Assembly: GCF_001483135.1 (NCBI RefSeq)
Contig: NZ_LNAL01000008.1
Coordinates: forward strand, 1,116,001-1,180,000
DNA from: Solirubrum puertoriconensis
Lineage (GTDB): Bacteria; Bacteroidota; Bacteroidia; Cytophagales; Hymenobacteraceae
Length of the DNA stretch: 64,000 nt
Reading direction: 5' to 3'
Below are positions 42,986 to 51,400 of this stretch, piece after piece (positions within the stretch are counted from its first letter, which is position 1; each line of letters opens with the position of its first letter). The translations under genes and the position numbers were made by a program. The notes under the pieces are model-generated. The model saw nothing but the letters and a program-made list of their open reading frames with translations. It did no database searches and was not told the origin of the DNA.

Positions 42986-43354
42986 CTAAATACGCTCCAG
43001 GTTTTCGACGGTTCGCTCGCCCTGCACATTGCCGGTGTTGAGGGTGCCGGCGGGTTCGAACAACAACAGGTGTACCTCTTCGTCGGCTACGGGGCGGTGC
43101 TCCACGCCGCGCGGCACCACCAAAAACTCGCCCGGCTCCAGCCAAATCGGCTCCTGGCCCTGCAGCTCCATGCACAAGCGACCTTTCACTACCAGAAACA
43201 GCTCGTCTTCGTTCTCGTGGTGGTGCCACACAAACGGGCCTTGCAGCTTGGCCAACTTTACGTGTTGCCCGTTCAGCTCGCCCACAATCTTGGGGCGCCA
43301 TTGTTCCTGAAACAGGTTAAACTTCTCCTGCAGGTTTACTTTCTGAAGTGTCAT
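42986..43354 (-). CDS. Cupin-domain protein
   Basis: A 122-residue single-domain cupin. Motif 1 is WHHHENEDELFLVVKGRL (two metal His plus Glu) and motif 2 is PGEFLVVPRGVEHRP (third His). The metal site is complete, so an enzymatic or sensing role is possible; the substrate is unknown. The open frame extends upstream, but ATG 43354 (MTLQKVNLQEKF) is the family-like start. It is followed 35 bases later by the Nudix gene, probably in one transcript. Confidence 0.85.
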   Translation of the reverse strand: MTLQKVNLQEKFNLFQEQWRPKIVGELNGQHVKLAKLQGPFVWHHHENEDELFLVVKGRLCMELQGQEPIWLEPGEFLVVPRGVEHRPVADEEVHLLLFEPAGTLNTGNVQGERTVENLERI

Positions 43355-43517
43355 ATCGGGTGGGTTGTTGGCATTGCAGATGGCGGAGGTTGCGCGGTGT
43401 AAGGGCACACAGGCAGCCAAGGCACCTAGGCGTAGCCGAGGGTTGCCGCGGCTTCAAAAGTATCAGTAACCAACATACTCAACGGTCCGCAGCCGACGAC
43501 ACCGTGCGGAGCCAGTA

Positions 43518-44252
43518 TCAGGGCCGTACGTGGTAACCACCGCGGGCATCTACCTCTACGCCAGGCACGGTGCGAGTTGCCTCGAAATAGCGGTAGGCCG
43601 GGGCCAGGCTCTGCCAAAAGGCGTAGTGCGGACTGCTGCGGCGTGTTTGCAAGGCCGCTTCGGTAAGCTCGAAGGGGAAGATGTGCACCGGCAGCTCGGC
43701 CTGCCCGGCGGCGCGGGCCTCTACAGCCAGCACGTACAGCTCTTCCATCAACGCATCGGTGATGGGCAGGCAACCAATGGTAACATCGGAACCATGGATG
43801 AAGATGTCGCCGCCGGGGTTGGGAGCGGTGTGGGCGAGGTCGGCGGCGTTGGGGTAGTCGAGGCCGAGCGAGAGGTGGTAGAGGCTTTGGGGGTTAAAAC
43901 GGTCGACGAAGTAAAAGCCTTCGGGCACCTGCCCGTCGCCGGAGCGGCGCTTGGGGCCCAGGGTGCCCGAGGTGCCGGCTATGTAATAGTTGCGCAGCAG
44001 CTGAAATCGGCCTTCGCCTTGGTTGCGGGCCCACACCTCCAACCGGCGGCCAACCTTAAACGCACGCAGGTACAGCTCGAGCCGCTCGGGCTGCAACTTC
44101 AGGCGCTGTAAATCGGCAAGTAACCTAGGCCAGCTGTTGGCATAGGCGGTGCGCACCCGCGGGTAGCGGTTTTGCTCGAGCCGAAAGGTAGGGGCAGAGG
44201 AGGATACAAAGCCGAGAATCGGCAAGAGCAGCAGGCACAGCAATAAGCGCAT
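43518..44252 (-). CDS. L,D-transpeptidase-family (YafK/YkuD-like) protein
   Basis: A 244-residue exported protein with signal peptide (MRLLLCLLLLPILGFVSSSA). The catalytic motif HGSDVTIGCLPI (about residues 150-161) has the His and the nucleophilic Cys of YkuD enzymes in the YafK-like spacing; upstream are YYIAGTSGTLGPKR and VPEGFYFVDRFNPQS. Family members act on peptidoglycan, some cutting the link to lipoprotein and others cross-linking; the exact reaction is unclear. An upstream ATG at 44285 adds 11 residues and is not needed. An AT-rich segment containing TATTCGAATA lies before the gene. Confidence 0.85.
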   Translation of the reverse strand: MRLLLCLLLLPILGFVSSSAPTFRLEQNRYPRVRTAYANSWPRLLADLQRLKLQPERLELYLRAFKVGRRLEVWARNQGEGRFQLLRNYYIAGTSGTLGPKRRSGDGQVPEGFYFVDRFNPQSLYHLSLGLDYPNAADLAHTAPNPGGDIFIHGSDVTIGCLPITDALMEELYVLAVEARAAGQAELPVHIFPFELTEAALQTRRSSPHYAFWQSLAPAYRYFEATRTVPGVEVDARGGYHVRP

Positions 44253-44306
44253 TGGTGGGGCAGAGGAGCAAATTCGCAACCTCAACGCTACCGCACAGGT
44301 GCTTAG

Positions 44307-44316
44307 TATTCGAATA
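44307..44316. promoter_or_regulatory. Palindrome TATTCGAATA in AT-rich leader
   Basis: A 10-bp palindrome within TTAGTATTCGAAT, about 60 bases before the L,D-transpeptidase start. The same 13 bases occur in the other orientation at 50331-50343, also in an AT-rich spacer ahead of a minus-strand gene. Confidence 0.3.
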
Positions 44317-44372
44317 TTTTAATATACAAACGCTATGCTTCGGTGCCTTGCCGTGGTGCTGGGCTGAGCGTG

Positions 44373-44693
44373 CTACCTAGGGCCGGGCAATGTTTTCCAG
44401 GTCACCTCCGACACGGCGTCGGTTTTGGTGGAGAGGTACTTGTTGTAGAGCGCCTCCGCCTGGCCGTGGTCGAGCACGGCGCCACCTTCGGAGCGCAGCA
44501 CCAGCAGCGGGGCGTTGGCGCCCAACCCAAGGCCTTGCGAAAGCGCTTGGTGCAGCTCGGGTGGCGTGGCAGCATCTTGCAGCTTTACCACGGTAATGGT
44601 TTGGCCGTCTTGCTCGATTTGCGTGAACACGCCCGTGGGGCTGGTCGAGAACGTGCCGCCGGGGCCTGCGGAGTAGTCTTGGTCGTGTGGCAT
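44373..44693 (-). CDS. Small hypothetical protein
   Basis: ATG 44693 (MPHDQDYSAGPGG) is preferred over the longer frame; product 106 residues. It is soluble and mildly acidic, with FTQIEQDGQTITVVKLQDAA in the middle and an alpha-beta pattern but no domain I recognise. It ends 120 bases upstream of the L,D-transpeptidase gene and is divergent from the lipoprotein gene. Confidence 0.6.
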   Translation of the reverse strand: MPHDQDYSAGPGGTFSTSPTGVFTQIEQDGQTITVVKLQDAATPPELHQALSQGLGLGANAPLLVLRSEGGAVLDHGQAEALYNKYLSTKTDAVSEVTWKTLPGPR

Positions 44694-44878
44694 AAATGTG
44701 GGTTGCGGGTAACTAATGCGCTGTACGCAGAAGCGCCACCGCACGGCCAAACCGCCCTAGGTGGCACGTGCCAATAAGTGGCTGGGCATCTGCGGGCGGT
44801 GCGGCTGCGTAGAGGCTTAGGCTTGCCGGGTGCCCGTGGCACCTAGCTGGGCTTTTGCGCACCCAACACTCTATTGCT

Positions 44879-45424
44879 ATGAAAACCCTTTTGTTTGCGC
44901 TGCTGCTGAGCTTGGCGGCCTGCACCGCCACCAACGTCGAATCGGTAAACGAAGCGCCGGGTGTCAACTTTGCTGCCTACCGCACCTACAACTTCCTGGA
45001 TGTATCGGCCCGCAACGAAGCTGCGTTTCAGAGCCCGCTCAATGGGGTGGAGGAGCTTAAAAGTGCTATTGCCACGCAGCTGGAGCGCCGCGGCTACCAA
45101 CGCGCCGAGCAGCCCGATGTGTGGGTGAACATTGGCATAGTAACCCAGCAGCGCGTGCAAACCCGCGAAACCACCGTGCGCGAGGCCCCCGTGTACCTGG
45201 GGCAGCGGCGCTACGCGTGGCGCAGCCAGGAGGTGCCCGTGCGCGAGTACACCGAAGGCACGGCCACCGTGGAGCTGGTTGATGCCGCCCGCAACGAGCA
45301 GGTGTGGGAAGGCGCCGTGGCCGGGGTGCTCAGCGATAAACCCGAGGCCCTGAGCAAGCGCATCGAAGCGGCTATTGAAGACTTGTTTGAGCGCTATCCC
45401 GTGAAGCCGCAGCAGCAGCCCTAG
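44879..45424 (+). CDS. DUF4136-family lipoprotein
   Basis: A 181-residue lipoprotein: ATG 44879 starts MKTLLFALLLSLAACTA, with lipobox LAAC at residues 13-16. The rest matches the DUF4136 fold: VNFAAYRTYNFLD near residue 35, then AIATQLERRGYQRAEQPDVWVNI, GTATVELVDAARNEQVWEG and AIEDLFERYP at the end. These are small outer- or inner-membrane lipoproteins of unknown role. Its TAG stop is inside a CCTAGG palindrome (45420-45425) and the next gene begins 7 bases on. Confidence 0.88.
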   Translation: MKTLLFALLLSLAACTATNVESVNEAPGVNFAAYRTYNFLDVSARNEAAFQSPLNGVEELKSAIATQLERRGYQRAEQPDVWVNIGIVTQQRVQTRETTVREAPVYLGQRRYAWRSQEVPVREYTEGTATVELVDAARNEQVWEGAVAGVLSDKPEALSKRIEAAIEDLFERYPVKPQQQP

Positions 45425-45431
45425 GTAGCTT

Positions 45432-46400
45432 ATGCCCGCCGCCAACGCCTACCTGCCCGATGTGCTTGAGGGCTTCGAGCAGCTGTTTATCGAGCAGCTT
45501 GCCGATTACGAAGGTCCGGTGCGCTGCACCTTGGTGCGGCCACAAGCGCCGCCGCCCGCCACGGGGCGCGCCGTACTTTACGTACACGGCTTTTCGGATT
45601 ACTTTTTTCAGCAGGAGCTGGCCGAGCAGTGGCAGCAGCATGGCTTCCGATTCTATGCCCTCGATTTGCGCAAGTACGGCCGCTCGCTGCTGCCCCACCA
45701 GCGCGCCAACAACGTGCGCCACCTAGGCGAGTATTTCGCCGACCTCGACGCCGCTCTAAGTCAGTTGCAAGCCGAGGGAGCCCGTACCATCGTGCTGAAC
45801 GCGCACTCCACCGGCGGGCTGATTGCCGCGTTGTACGCCGATGGGGGCACCCGCCGCGCGGCCGTGGCGGCGCTGGTGCTCAACAGCCCCTTTCTGGAGA
45901 TGAACCAGCCCTGGCTACTGCGCCGCGTAGCCTTGCCGGTAATTACCCGCCTGGGCGCGGTGGCGCCCAACTTCAGCCTGCCCGCCCGGCTGCCTTGGGG
46001 CTACGGCCAAAGCCTGCACCGCCAGCACCACGGCGAGTGGGACTACAACCTCATCTGGAAGCCTATCGAGGTATTTCCCGTCAATTTTGGCTGGTTGCGC
46101 GCCATCCGGCAGGGGCACACGCGTGTGGCCCGTGGCCTGCAGGTGCAGCAGCCCATGTTGGTGTTGCACTCGGCCCGCACGGTACGCCGCTACCACCCGT
46201 TTTCCGACGAGTATTTCGGGGCCGATGGCGTGCTGAACGTGCAGCACATTCGAACGCTGGCGCCGCGCTTGGGGCCGCAGGTTACGGTGTGCGCCATCGA
46301 GGGCGGTATGCACGATCTGGTACTATCGCGGCCCGAGGTGCGCGCCGAGGTGTACCGCGTTATGTTCGGGTGGGTGCAGCAGGCCTTGCCACCGCTTTAG
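45432..46400 (+). CDS. Alpha/beta hydrolase (serine aminopeptidase S33 / lysophospholipase-like)
   Basis: A 322-residue cytoplasmic hydrolase. Motifs in order: YVHGFSDYFF (oxyanion-hole region, about residue 50), LDLRKYGRSL, nucleophile NAHSTGG (Ser near residue 124), VLNSPFLEMN and the late catalytic His in EGGMHDLVLS; the acid is probably in FSDEYFG. The Hx-Sx-G elbow has Ala where Gly is common (AHSTG). Related enzymes act on lysophospholipids or monoacylglycerols. It starts 7 bases after the lipoprotein gene, so the two are one transcript. Confidence 0.88.
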   Translation: MPAANAYLPDVLEGFEQLFIEQLADYEGPVRCTLVRPQAPPPATGRAVLYVHGFSDYFFQQELAEQWQQHGFRFYALDLRKYGRSLLPHQRANNVRHLGEYFADLDAALSQLQAEGARTIVLNAHSTGGLIAALYADGGTRRAAVAALVLNSPFLEMNQPWLLRRVALPVITRLGAVAPNFSLPARLPWGYGQSLHRQHHGEWDYNLIWKPIEVFPVNFGWLRAIRQGHTRVARGLQVQQPMLVLHSARTVRRYHPFSDEYFGADGVLNVQHIRTLAPRLGPQVTVCAIEGGMHDLVLSRPEVRAEVYRVMFGWVQQALPPL

Positions 46401-46538
46401 CTGCGGGCAAGCTCGGCTACATCGCAATCGGGCAGGGTGCGTATGTGCAGTAATCGGCCCAATGGCCCTAGGTGCCAGCAGCCCGGCGGGCAAGGGCACC
46501 TTGGCGGGGCAAATATCCACGTCAAACTATCCTTCCCG

Positions 46539-47675
46539 ATGAACGTCAAGCTCAAACCGCTCGATCAGCAAACCATTGTAATAACGGGCGCTAGCAGCGG
46601 CATTGGCCGCGCTACGGCCCTGCAAGCGGCCGCCAAGGGCGCCAAGGTGGTGCTGGCCGCCCGCAGCGAAGACGAGCTGCGCAAGGTGGAACAAGAAATA
46701 ACCAGCAAAGGCGGCCAGGCCTTGGTAGTAGTAACCGACGTGGCCAACCGGGCTGATATTCGTAGGCTCGCCGACCGCACCATCGACCACTTTGGCGGCT
46801 TCGATACGTGGGTGAACGATGCCGGTATTTCTATTTGGGGCCGCCTCGACGAGGTAAGCGACTACGACCACCGCCGCCTGTTCGAAACCAATTTTTGGGG
46901 CGCTAGCAACGGTTCACTCGAAGCCATTAAGTACCTGCGGCGGCACGGCGGCGCGCTCATCAACGTGGGCAGTGTAGCCTCCGATGTGGCTTTTCCGCTG
47001 CAGGGTATGTACTGTGCCAGCAAGCACGCCATCAAAGGGTTTACCGATGCCTTGCGCATGGAGCTGGAAGAGATGGGCGCACCCGTTTCGGTTACGCTCA
47101 TCAAGCCTGCGGCCATCAACACACCGTTTCCGCAGCACGCCCGCAACTACATGGAGAAGGAGCCCAAGCTGCCCCCGCCCGTGTACGAGCCCGAGGAGGT
47201 AGCCGCGGCCATATTGCACGCCGCCACGCACCCCGAGCGCGACATGTATGTGGGCGGCGGGGGCAAGCTAATGAGCACCCTTAACAAGCACGTGCCCCGC
47301 GCCATGGACCGCTTCAGCGAAACCCTAATGGTGGAGCAGCAGAAGCGCAAGGAGCGGCCTCGCAAGCCGCAGGGCTCGTTGCACCAGCCTAGCCACGGCG
47401 GCCCCATTAAAGGCGACCACCCCGGCTACGTAATGAAAACCAGCCTCTACACCCGCGCCACTATGCACCCCTGGGCTGCAGGTGCCCTCATGGCCGTAGT
47501 AGGTGCCGCCACCGTGGCGCTGCTGGGTGGCAAGCGTAGTAAAGGCACCGCTGCTACCACCCCAGGTGGAGCACATGTGGCACCCGGCTACACCAGCCGC
47601 CCGCCCGTGCCGGTAGGCCAAAGCCCTGCCCTAGGTGCTGTGGGCACAACCAACCAAACCGGAGCCGGCATTTGA
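46539..47675 (+). CDS. SDR-family oxidoreductase with C-terminal membrane tail
   Basis: A 378-residue protein. Residues about 5-250 form a classical short-chain dehydrogenase: cofactor motif TGASSGIG, NDAGISIWG, and active site Ser/Tyr/Lys in INVGSVAS...MYCASKHAIKG. Residues about 270-310 are charged, followed by one membrane segment (WAAGALMAVVGAATVALLGG) and a Gly/Pro/Thr-rich end. The tail would anchor it on the membrane. Substrate unknown. ATG 46539 (MNVKLKPLDQQ) is the SDR start; the longer frame is rejected. Confidence 0.88.
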   Translation: MNVKLKPLDQQTIVITGASSGIGRATALQAAAKGAKVVLAARSEDELRKVEQEITSKGGQALVVVTDVANRADIRRLADRTIDHFGGFDTWVNDAGISIWGRLDEVSDYDHRRLFETNFWGASNGSLEAIKYLRRHGGALINVGSVASDVAFPLQGMYCASKHAIKGFTDALRMELEEMGAPVSVTLIKPAAINTPFPQHARNYMEKEPKLPPPVYEPEEVAAAILHAATHPERDMYVGGGGKLMSTLNKHVPRAMDRFSETLMVEQQKRKERPRKPQGSLHQPSHGGPIKGDHPGYVMKTSLYTRATMHPWAAGALMAVVGAATVALLGGKRSKGTAATTPGGAHVAPGYTSRPPVPVGQSPALGAVGTTNQTGAGI

Positions 47676-47826
47676 ACACACTTCACCGGTTCGTAAAATC
47701 GGCTGGGTACTTGGGAAAGCAGGGGCCGCTAGGCTCACTTACTCCTAGGTACGCGGCCCGTAAGCATCATTCTGGCGTTTGCGCCGTATGGTGGGCTGCT
47801 GTTGTGTTCACTTTAGCTCTGCCCTT

Positions 47827-48312
47827 ATGTCCTTCTCCTCTGCCCAACCCGAAGACCTACTCATCGACGCTGCCCGCCGGGGCGACGTAGCCCTGATTCG
47901 GGAGCTGCTGGCCACCGGCCTCGATGTCAACCTACAAAATGGCAAGGGCTTTACCCCGCTGATTGTGGCCTCGTACGACGGCAACCTCGAAGCTACCCAA
48001 GTGCTGCTCGAGGCCGGGGCCAACCCCAACGTGCATGACGTAAGCGGCAACACCGCACTGATGGGGGTTTCCTTCAAGGGCTACCCCGAAATTGCCCGCT
48101 TGCTCATTGAGCACGGCGCCGACCTGAACCAGCAGAACGGCAACGGCGGCACGGCGCTCATGTTTGCCACTCTTTTCGGCCGGCACAACATCGTGCCCGT
48201 GTTGCTCGAAGCCGGCGCCGATACCAGCATCCGGGACGTGCGCGGTCTGTCGGCCCGCGACCTGGCCGTGCAGCAAGGCAACGAGCAGGCGCTGCAATTG
48301 CTGAAAGAGTAG
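47827..48312 (+). CDS. Ankyrin-repeat protein
   Basis: A 161-residue protein of about four ankyrin repeats, with clear units DVNLQNGKGFTPLIVASYDG, NPNVHDVSGNTALMGVSFKG, DLNQQNGNGGTALMFATLFG and DTSIRDVRGLSARDLAVQQG. No signal peptide, so a cytoplasmic binding scaffold. ATG 47827 (MSFSSAQPEDLL) is chosen; upstream frame is noise. A perfect terminator palindrome separates it from the convergent T9SS gene. Confidence 0.9.
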   Translation: MSFSSAQPEDLLIDAARRGDVALIRELLATGLDVNLQNGKGFTPLIVASYDGNLEATQVLLEAGANPNVHDVSGNTALMGVSFKGYPEIARLLIEHGADLNQQNGNGGTALMFATLFGRHNIVPVLLEAGADTSIRDVRGLSARDLAVQQGNEQALQLLKE

Positions 48313-48371
48313 CCGCAGCGCCTAGGTGCTTGCAGCTGAAGGAGCTGCTGGTACTTGCATTGGCATATCAA

Positions 48372-48405
48372 AAAGGGCCGCCAAACATATGTTTGGCGGC
48401 CCTTT
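48372..48405. terminator. Bidirectional terminator palindrome
   Basis: A perfect 34-base palindrome, AAAGGGCCGCCAAACAT with its complement (48372-48388 with 48389-48405), between convergent ankyrin and T9SS genes. Confidence 0.88.
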
Positions 48406-48485
48406 ATTGTTGCGCTAGGTGTGCTGTGCGCAAAGCGGCAGGGTAGCACACGATGTATGCGTGCTGGCGGAGGTTACTGCTGGCC

Positions 48486-50117
48486 TTACTGCACCGTAAC
48501 GGCGCGGGTAGTTACCTGCTGACCGTGCTCTACGCGCAGGATGTACACGCCCGTTGGCAGATTGGCCGTGTTGAAGGTGGTTTCGGTAACGGCACCGGCG
48601 AGCTGCAGCGTTTGCTCGGCAACGCGGCGGCCCAGCTGATTGAGCAGCACTGCCCGCGCGGGTTGGGCATCGTAGCCCTCGAGGCGCAGCGTAAACTGCT
48701 CGCGGGCCGGGTTGGGATACACGCTGGTCGCGGCGAGGGTAGCGTTGCTTTCAGTGATGCGGTTGCGGGCGTTGGAGGCGCCAAAGCTCGCGAGGTAGCC
48801 GCTCGTAAAGGTGCTGTTGAGCGCATCGGTGCCAAACCGGCACGAACCCGTGAACACACCCGCCGTGAAGATGGTGTTGTTGCGGTCGATGGCCAGCGCG
48901 GTGCTGGAGCTGGTACCCGGGCCGCTAACCAATGTGGGCTCAAATGCCTTGCCGTTGGGCTGCAGCTGCACCACAAACGATTGGTTGGTGCTCTGCGAGG
49001 TAAAGTTTGCAACACCCGACATAAACACTTTGCCCGTTGCCTTGTCCACGGCCAAGTCGCCGTCGTAGTCGCCGTTGGTGCCCCCTACGGCGGTAGCCCA
49101 GCCTACTCGGCCGTCGCGGTTGTAGCGCACTACTACTGCATCGGCGTCGCCGTGGCTGGTCAGGATTTTGCTGCCAAAGGTGCTGGTGCCCGAAAACGAG
49201 CCCGCCAGATACACATTGCCCTGGTTGTCGGTGGCCAGGGAGTTGCCGTTGCCGTTGGCGGCCGGAGCCTGCAGCCATTGCAGCTGGCCCTGGCGGGCAT
49301 CAAACTTGGCCAAAAACAACGAGTAGCTGCTATTGGCCGGAATGCTTTGGCCCGCCAGCTGCATGCCGCCAAACTGGTTGCCGCTCAGGTAGCAATTGCC
49401 AAAGTTATCCACCGACACGCCCCAGCCGCGGTTGCCGCCGTAGCTGGCTACGCTTTGCCACATTTGGGCCCAGCGCACCGTGCCCTGCGGCGTGTAGCTG
49501 GCGAGGTACGTTTGCCGCTCGCGGTTGGCAAAGGCCAGCGCCCCGATGTGCACCTGGCTGCCGCTAGCCTGCCCCGTGAGGTAAGCATTACCCGCCAGAT
49601 CGACGGCCACGGCCCAGGCCTCGCACGTGCCGTAGAGCTCGGTGCCCGATGCGCTGATTTGTTGTACCCACTGCACCTGCCCCGCGGAGCTGCACTTCAG
49701 CAGAAAAGCGGTATTGCCGCCGTCCGGGGTTTGGGCCGTTACCTGCTGGTTGTTGCCATAGCTCAGCGTACCCTGAAAATAGCCGGCCACGTAGCTGTTG
49801 CCCTGGGCATCTACCTGCACGCTGGTACCTAGGGCATTGGCGCTGCAAGGCAGTTGGGTAGCCCACACCACTTCGCCCGAGGGGCGGCATTTGGCTACGT
49901 ACACGCTTAAGCTACCGGGCGAGGTAAGCTGCGTTTTGCCGAGCTGCAGCGTGCCAGCCACACGGCCGGTAACGTAATAATAGCCCGCGGCGTCAGTGGC
50001 TATGTCCATCACGCCGTTGAAATCAGAAACCGGTTGCGCCCACTTCCAAGTGGCGTTGGGTTGGGCTTGGGCCGACATACCAATAAATAGGCACAGGGCG
50101 AGTAGTAGCTGCTTCAT
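48486..50117 (-). CDS. Secreted repeat protein with type IX (type A) sorting domain
   Basis: A 543-residue T9SS cargo. Signal peptide MKQLLLALCLFIGMSAQA. Residues about 20-450 contain repeats of the SBBP type, each with a D-x-x-G-N-x-Y-x-x-G core: DAAGYYYVTGRVAG, DAQGNSYVAGYFQG, DLAGNAYLTGQASG, DNFGNCYLSGNQFG and DNQGNVYLAGSFSG, a propeller architecture. The last 85 residues are the T9SS CTD: SVYPNPAREQFTLRL, then RAVLLNQLGRRV and LPTGVYILRVEHGQQV. A second in-frame start lies two codons up (TTG 50123). Confidence 0.9.
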   Translation of the reverse strand: MKQLLLALCLFIGMSAQAQPNATWKWAQPVSDFNGVMDIATDAAGYYYVTGRVAGTLQLGKTQLTSPGSLSVYVAKCRPSGEVVWATQLPCSANALGTSVQVDAQGNSYVAGYFQGTLSYGNNQQVTAQTPDGGNTAFLLKCSSAGQVQWVQQISASGTELYGTCEAWAVAVDLAGNAYLTGQASGSQVHIGALAFANRERQTYLASYTPQGTVRWAQMWQSVASYGGNRGWGVSVDNFGNCYLSGNQFGGMQLAGQSIPANSSYSLFLAKFDARQGQLQWLQAPAANGNGNSLATDNQGNVYLAGSFSGTSTFGSKILTSHGDADAVVVRYNRDGRVGWATAVGGTNGDYDGDLAVDKATGKVFMSGVANFTSQSTNQSFVVQLQPNGKAFEPTLVSGPGTSSSTALAIDRNNTIFTAGVFTGSCRFGTDALNSTFTSGYLASFGASNARNRITESNATLAATSVYPNPAREQFTLRLEGYDAQPARAVLLNQLGRRVAEQTLQLAGAVTETTFNTANLPTGVYILRVEHGQQVTTRAVTVQ

Positions 50118-50492
50118 ACACAAAAACGGTAAGTAGGGGGTGGAGGAGTGGCCCGGCGTGGGGCCTGTGTGGCTGGTGCATAAGCACCCCAGCTCTTACG
50201 GTAACGGGCCAGAACAAGCTGCCCAAACTTTCAATCAACACTCGATGCCAACCAGCGCAGCTAATACCCTTAAATGGGCCACTGCCGACTAACCTCCCAA
50301 GCCAAGCTTACGGCGGAGGTTAGTAACATAATTCGAATACTAAAGCTAGGAGTGCTTGTGGTTAATCCAAAACAAAAATGAATAAGTTATAATAGTTGAG
50401 CTTGATAGTTGTGTTGTTTATTTAGTGTTGATGAGCTTTAAGCAATTGGTTATTAATGTGCTGCAATTATTTGCTGCATAAGGTAGGTGAGC
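50118..50492. other. Gene-free AT-rich spacer
   Basis: This 375-base spacer lies between the PIG-L gene (ending 50493) and the T9SS gene, both on the minus strand. Bases 50330-50490 are markedly AT-rich, likely promoter DNA for the T9SS gene. It holds a hairpin with arms CTAACCTCC (50289-50297) and GGAGGTTAG (50315-50323) and the 13-base motif shared with 44303-44315. I see no open frame worth calling. Confidence 0.6.
50289..50323. repeat. Inverted repeat, 9-bp arms
   Basis: CTAACCTCC and GGAGGTTAG flank 17 bases that can also pair (AAGC with GCTT). It could be a leader hairpin of the T9SS gene or a terminator 170 bases after the PIG-L gene. Confidence 0.5.
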
Positions 50493-51305
50493 CTAGGTTT
50501 TAATGGCTAAAGGAGTGTGCAGTCTTAACCCGGAAGGTAGAGCTGCAAGGTGCTCCGCATGTATGCTGAAACGCTCCGCTACCGAGTTCAAACCGGCCGC
50601 TTGGCCCTCGGCCTGCGCCAGCGCGTGCAGCTTGCTGGCGGCCTGCTCGGGCCCTCCGAACTGAAACGGTACTTGGGTGCAGTACGCCTGCGAAGCTGCG
50701 ATTTTAGCCTCCAGAGCCTCGGCGGATAGTGGCACGGCTACTTCGCCCAAATTGGTAGGTAGTTCGGGCGCGGGCTGGGCCGTGGGCTGCCGAATAATAT
50801 AGGGCGTGTCGCGGTACCACAGCACTGGCAACTCGCCGGCTGCAGCGCGTACGGCCTGCATCAGCCGCCGGTGGTCGACGTGCAAGCCCAAACCTTGCGG
50901 CGCAAACAGCAGTTGAGGTTGCAGGGCAGCCAGCTCGTGCCGGAGCAAAGTTTCTATTTGCTGGCCGATGTCGTCGGAGGGCAGCAGATCGGCAAACAGC
51001 GCGGCCGCGCTTTGGTAGCCCCGGTGCGGTGCTTCGGGCAAATCGAGCCAGCGCACGGTCGCTGCCCCAAGCAAGCTGGCGGCGGCGGTGTCTTCCTGCC
51101 GGCGCAGGGCCAGGTAATCTACCTCGGCGGGCAGGCCCTTATCGGTTTGGCAGGCCAGCGCAAAGCCGGTGGGATTGGGCACCGAGCGCGTAAAGGCCGT
51201 AAGCAGCACGCATTGCCAACCTTGGTGCGCTAAGCTGGCAAAGGTGCCGCCGCAGGAGAATGCTACGTCATCGAGGTGCGGCGAAAGAAACAGCGCTATG
51301 GGCAT
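50493..51305 (-). CDS. PIG-L family deacetylase
   Basis: A 270-residue zinc deacetylase of the LmbE/PIG-L/MshB/BshB fold. The metal site PHLDD (His10, Asp12, Asp13) and HVDH (His142, His145) are present, so it should be active. Relatives remove acetyl groups from N-acetylglucosaminyl conjugates: GlcNAc-inositol in mycothiol, GlcNAc-malate in bacillithiol. It is the last gene of the YcaO operon, 95 bases after a family 4 glycosyltransferase, the same pairing as in those two thiol pathways. The specific substrate is inferred, not seen. The stop is followed by a long AT-rich spacer. Confidence 0.88.
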   Translation of the reverse strand: MPIALFLSPHLDDVAFSCGGTFASLAHQGWQCVLLTAFTRSVPNPTGFALACQTDKGLPAEVDYLALRRQEDTAAASLLGAATVRWLDLPEAPHRGYQSAAALFADLLPSDDIGQQIETLLRHELAALQPQLLFAPQGLGLHVDHRRLMQAVRAAAGELPVLWYRDTPYIIRQPTAQPAPELPTNLGEVAVPLSAEALEAKIAASQAYCTQVPFQFGGPEQAASKLHALAQAEGQAAGLNSVAERFSIHAEHLAALPSGLRLHTPLAIKT

Positions 51306-51400
51306 AGGCCAGGTATTCGGTATTGAGTACTACGGAATGGTTCACTTCTGACTTTATGCTGTTAACCGCTCATTGCTCATCATTTATTGATAATTGCCTA

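Noticed and set aside
48453-49832. A 459-residue open frame antisense to the T9SS gene
   Set aside because: It mirrors the third-position GC of the real gene, has no start context or recognisable motif, and the other strand has a signal peptide, repeats and a sorting domain.
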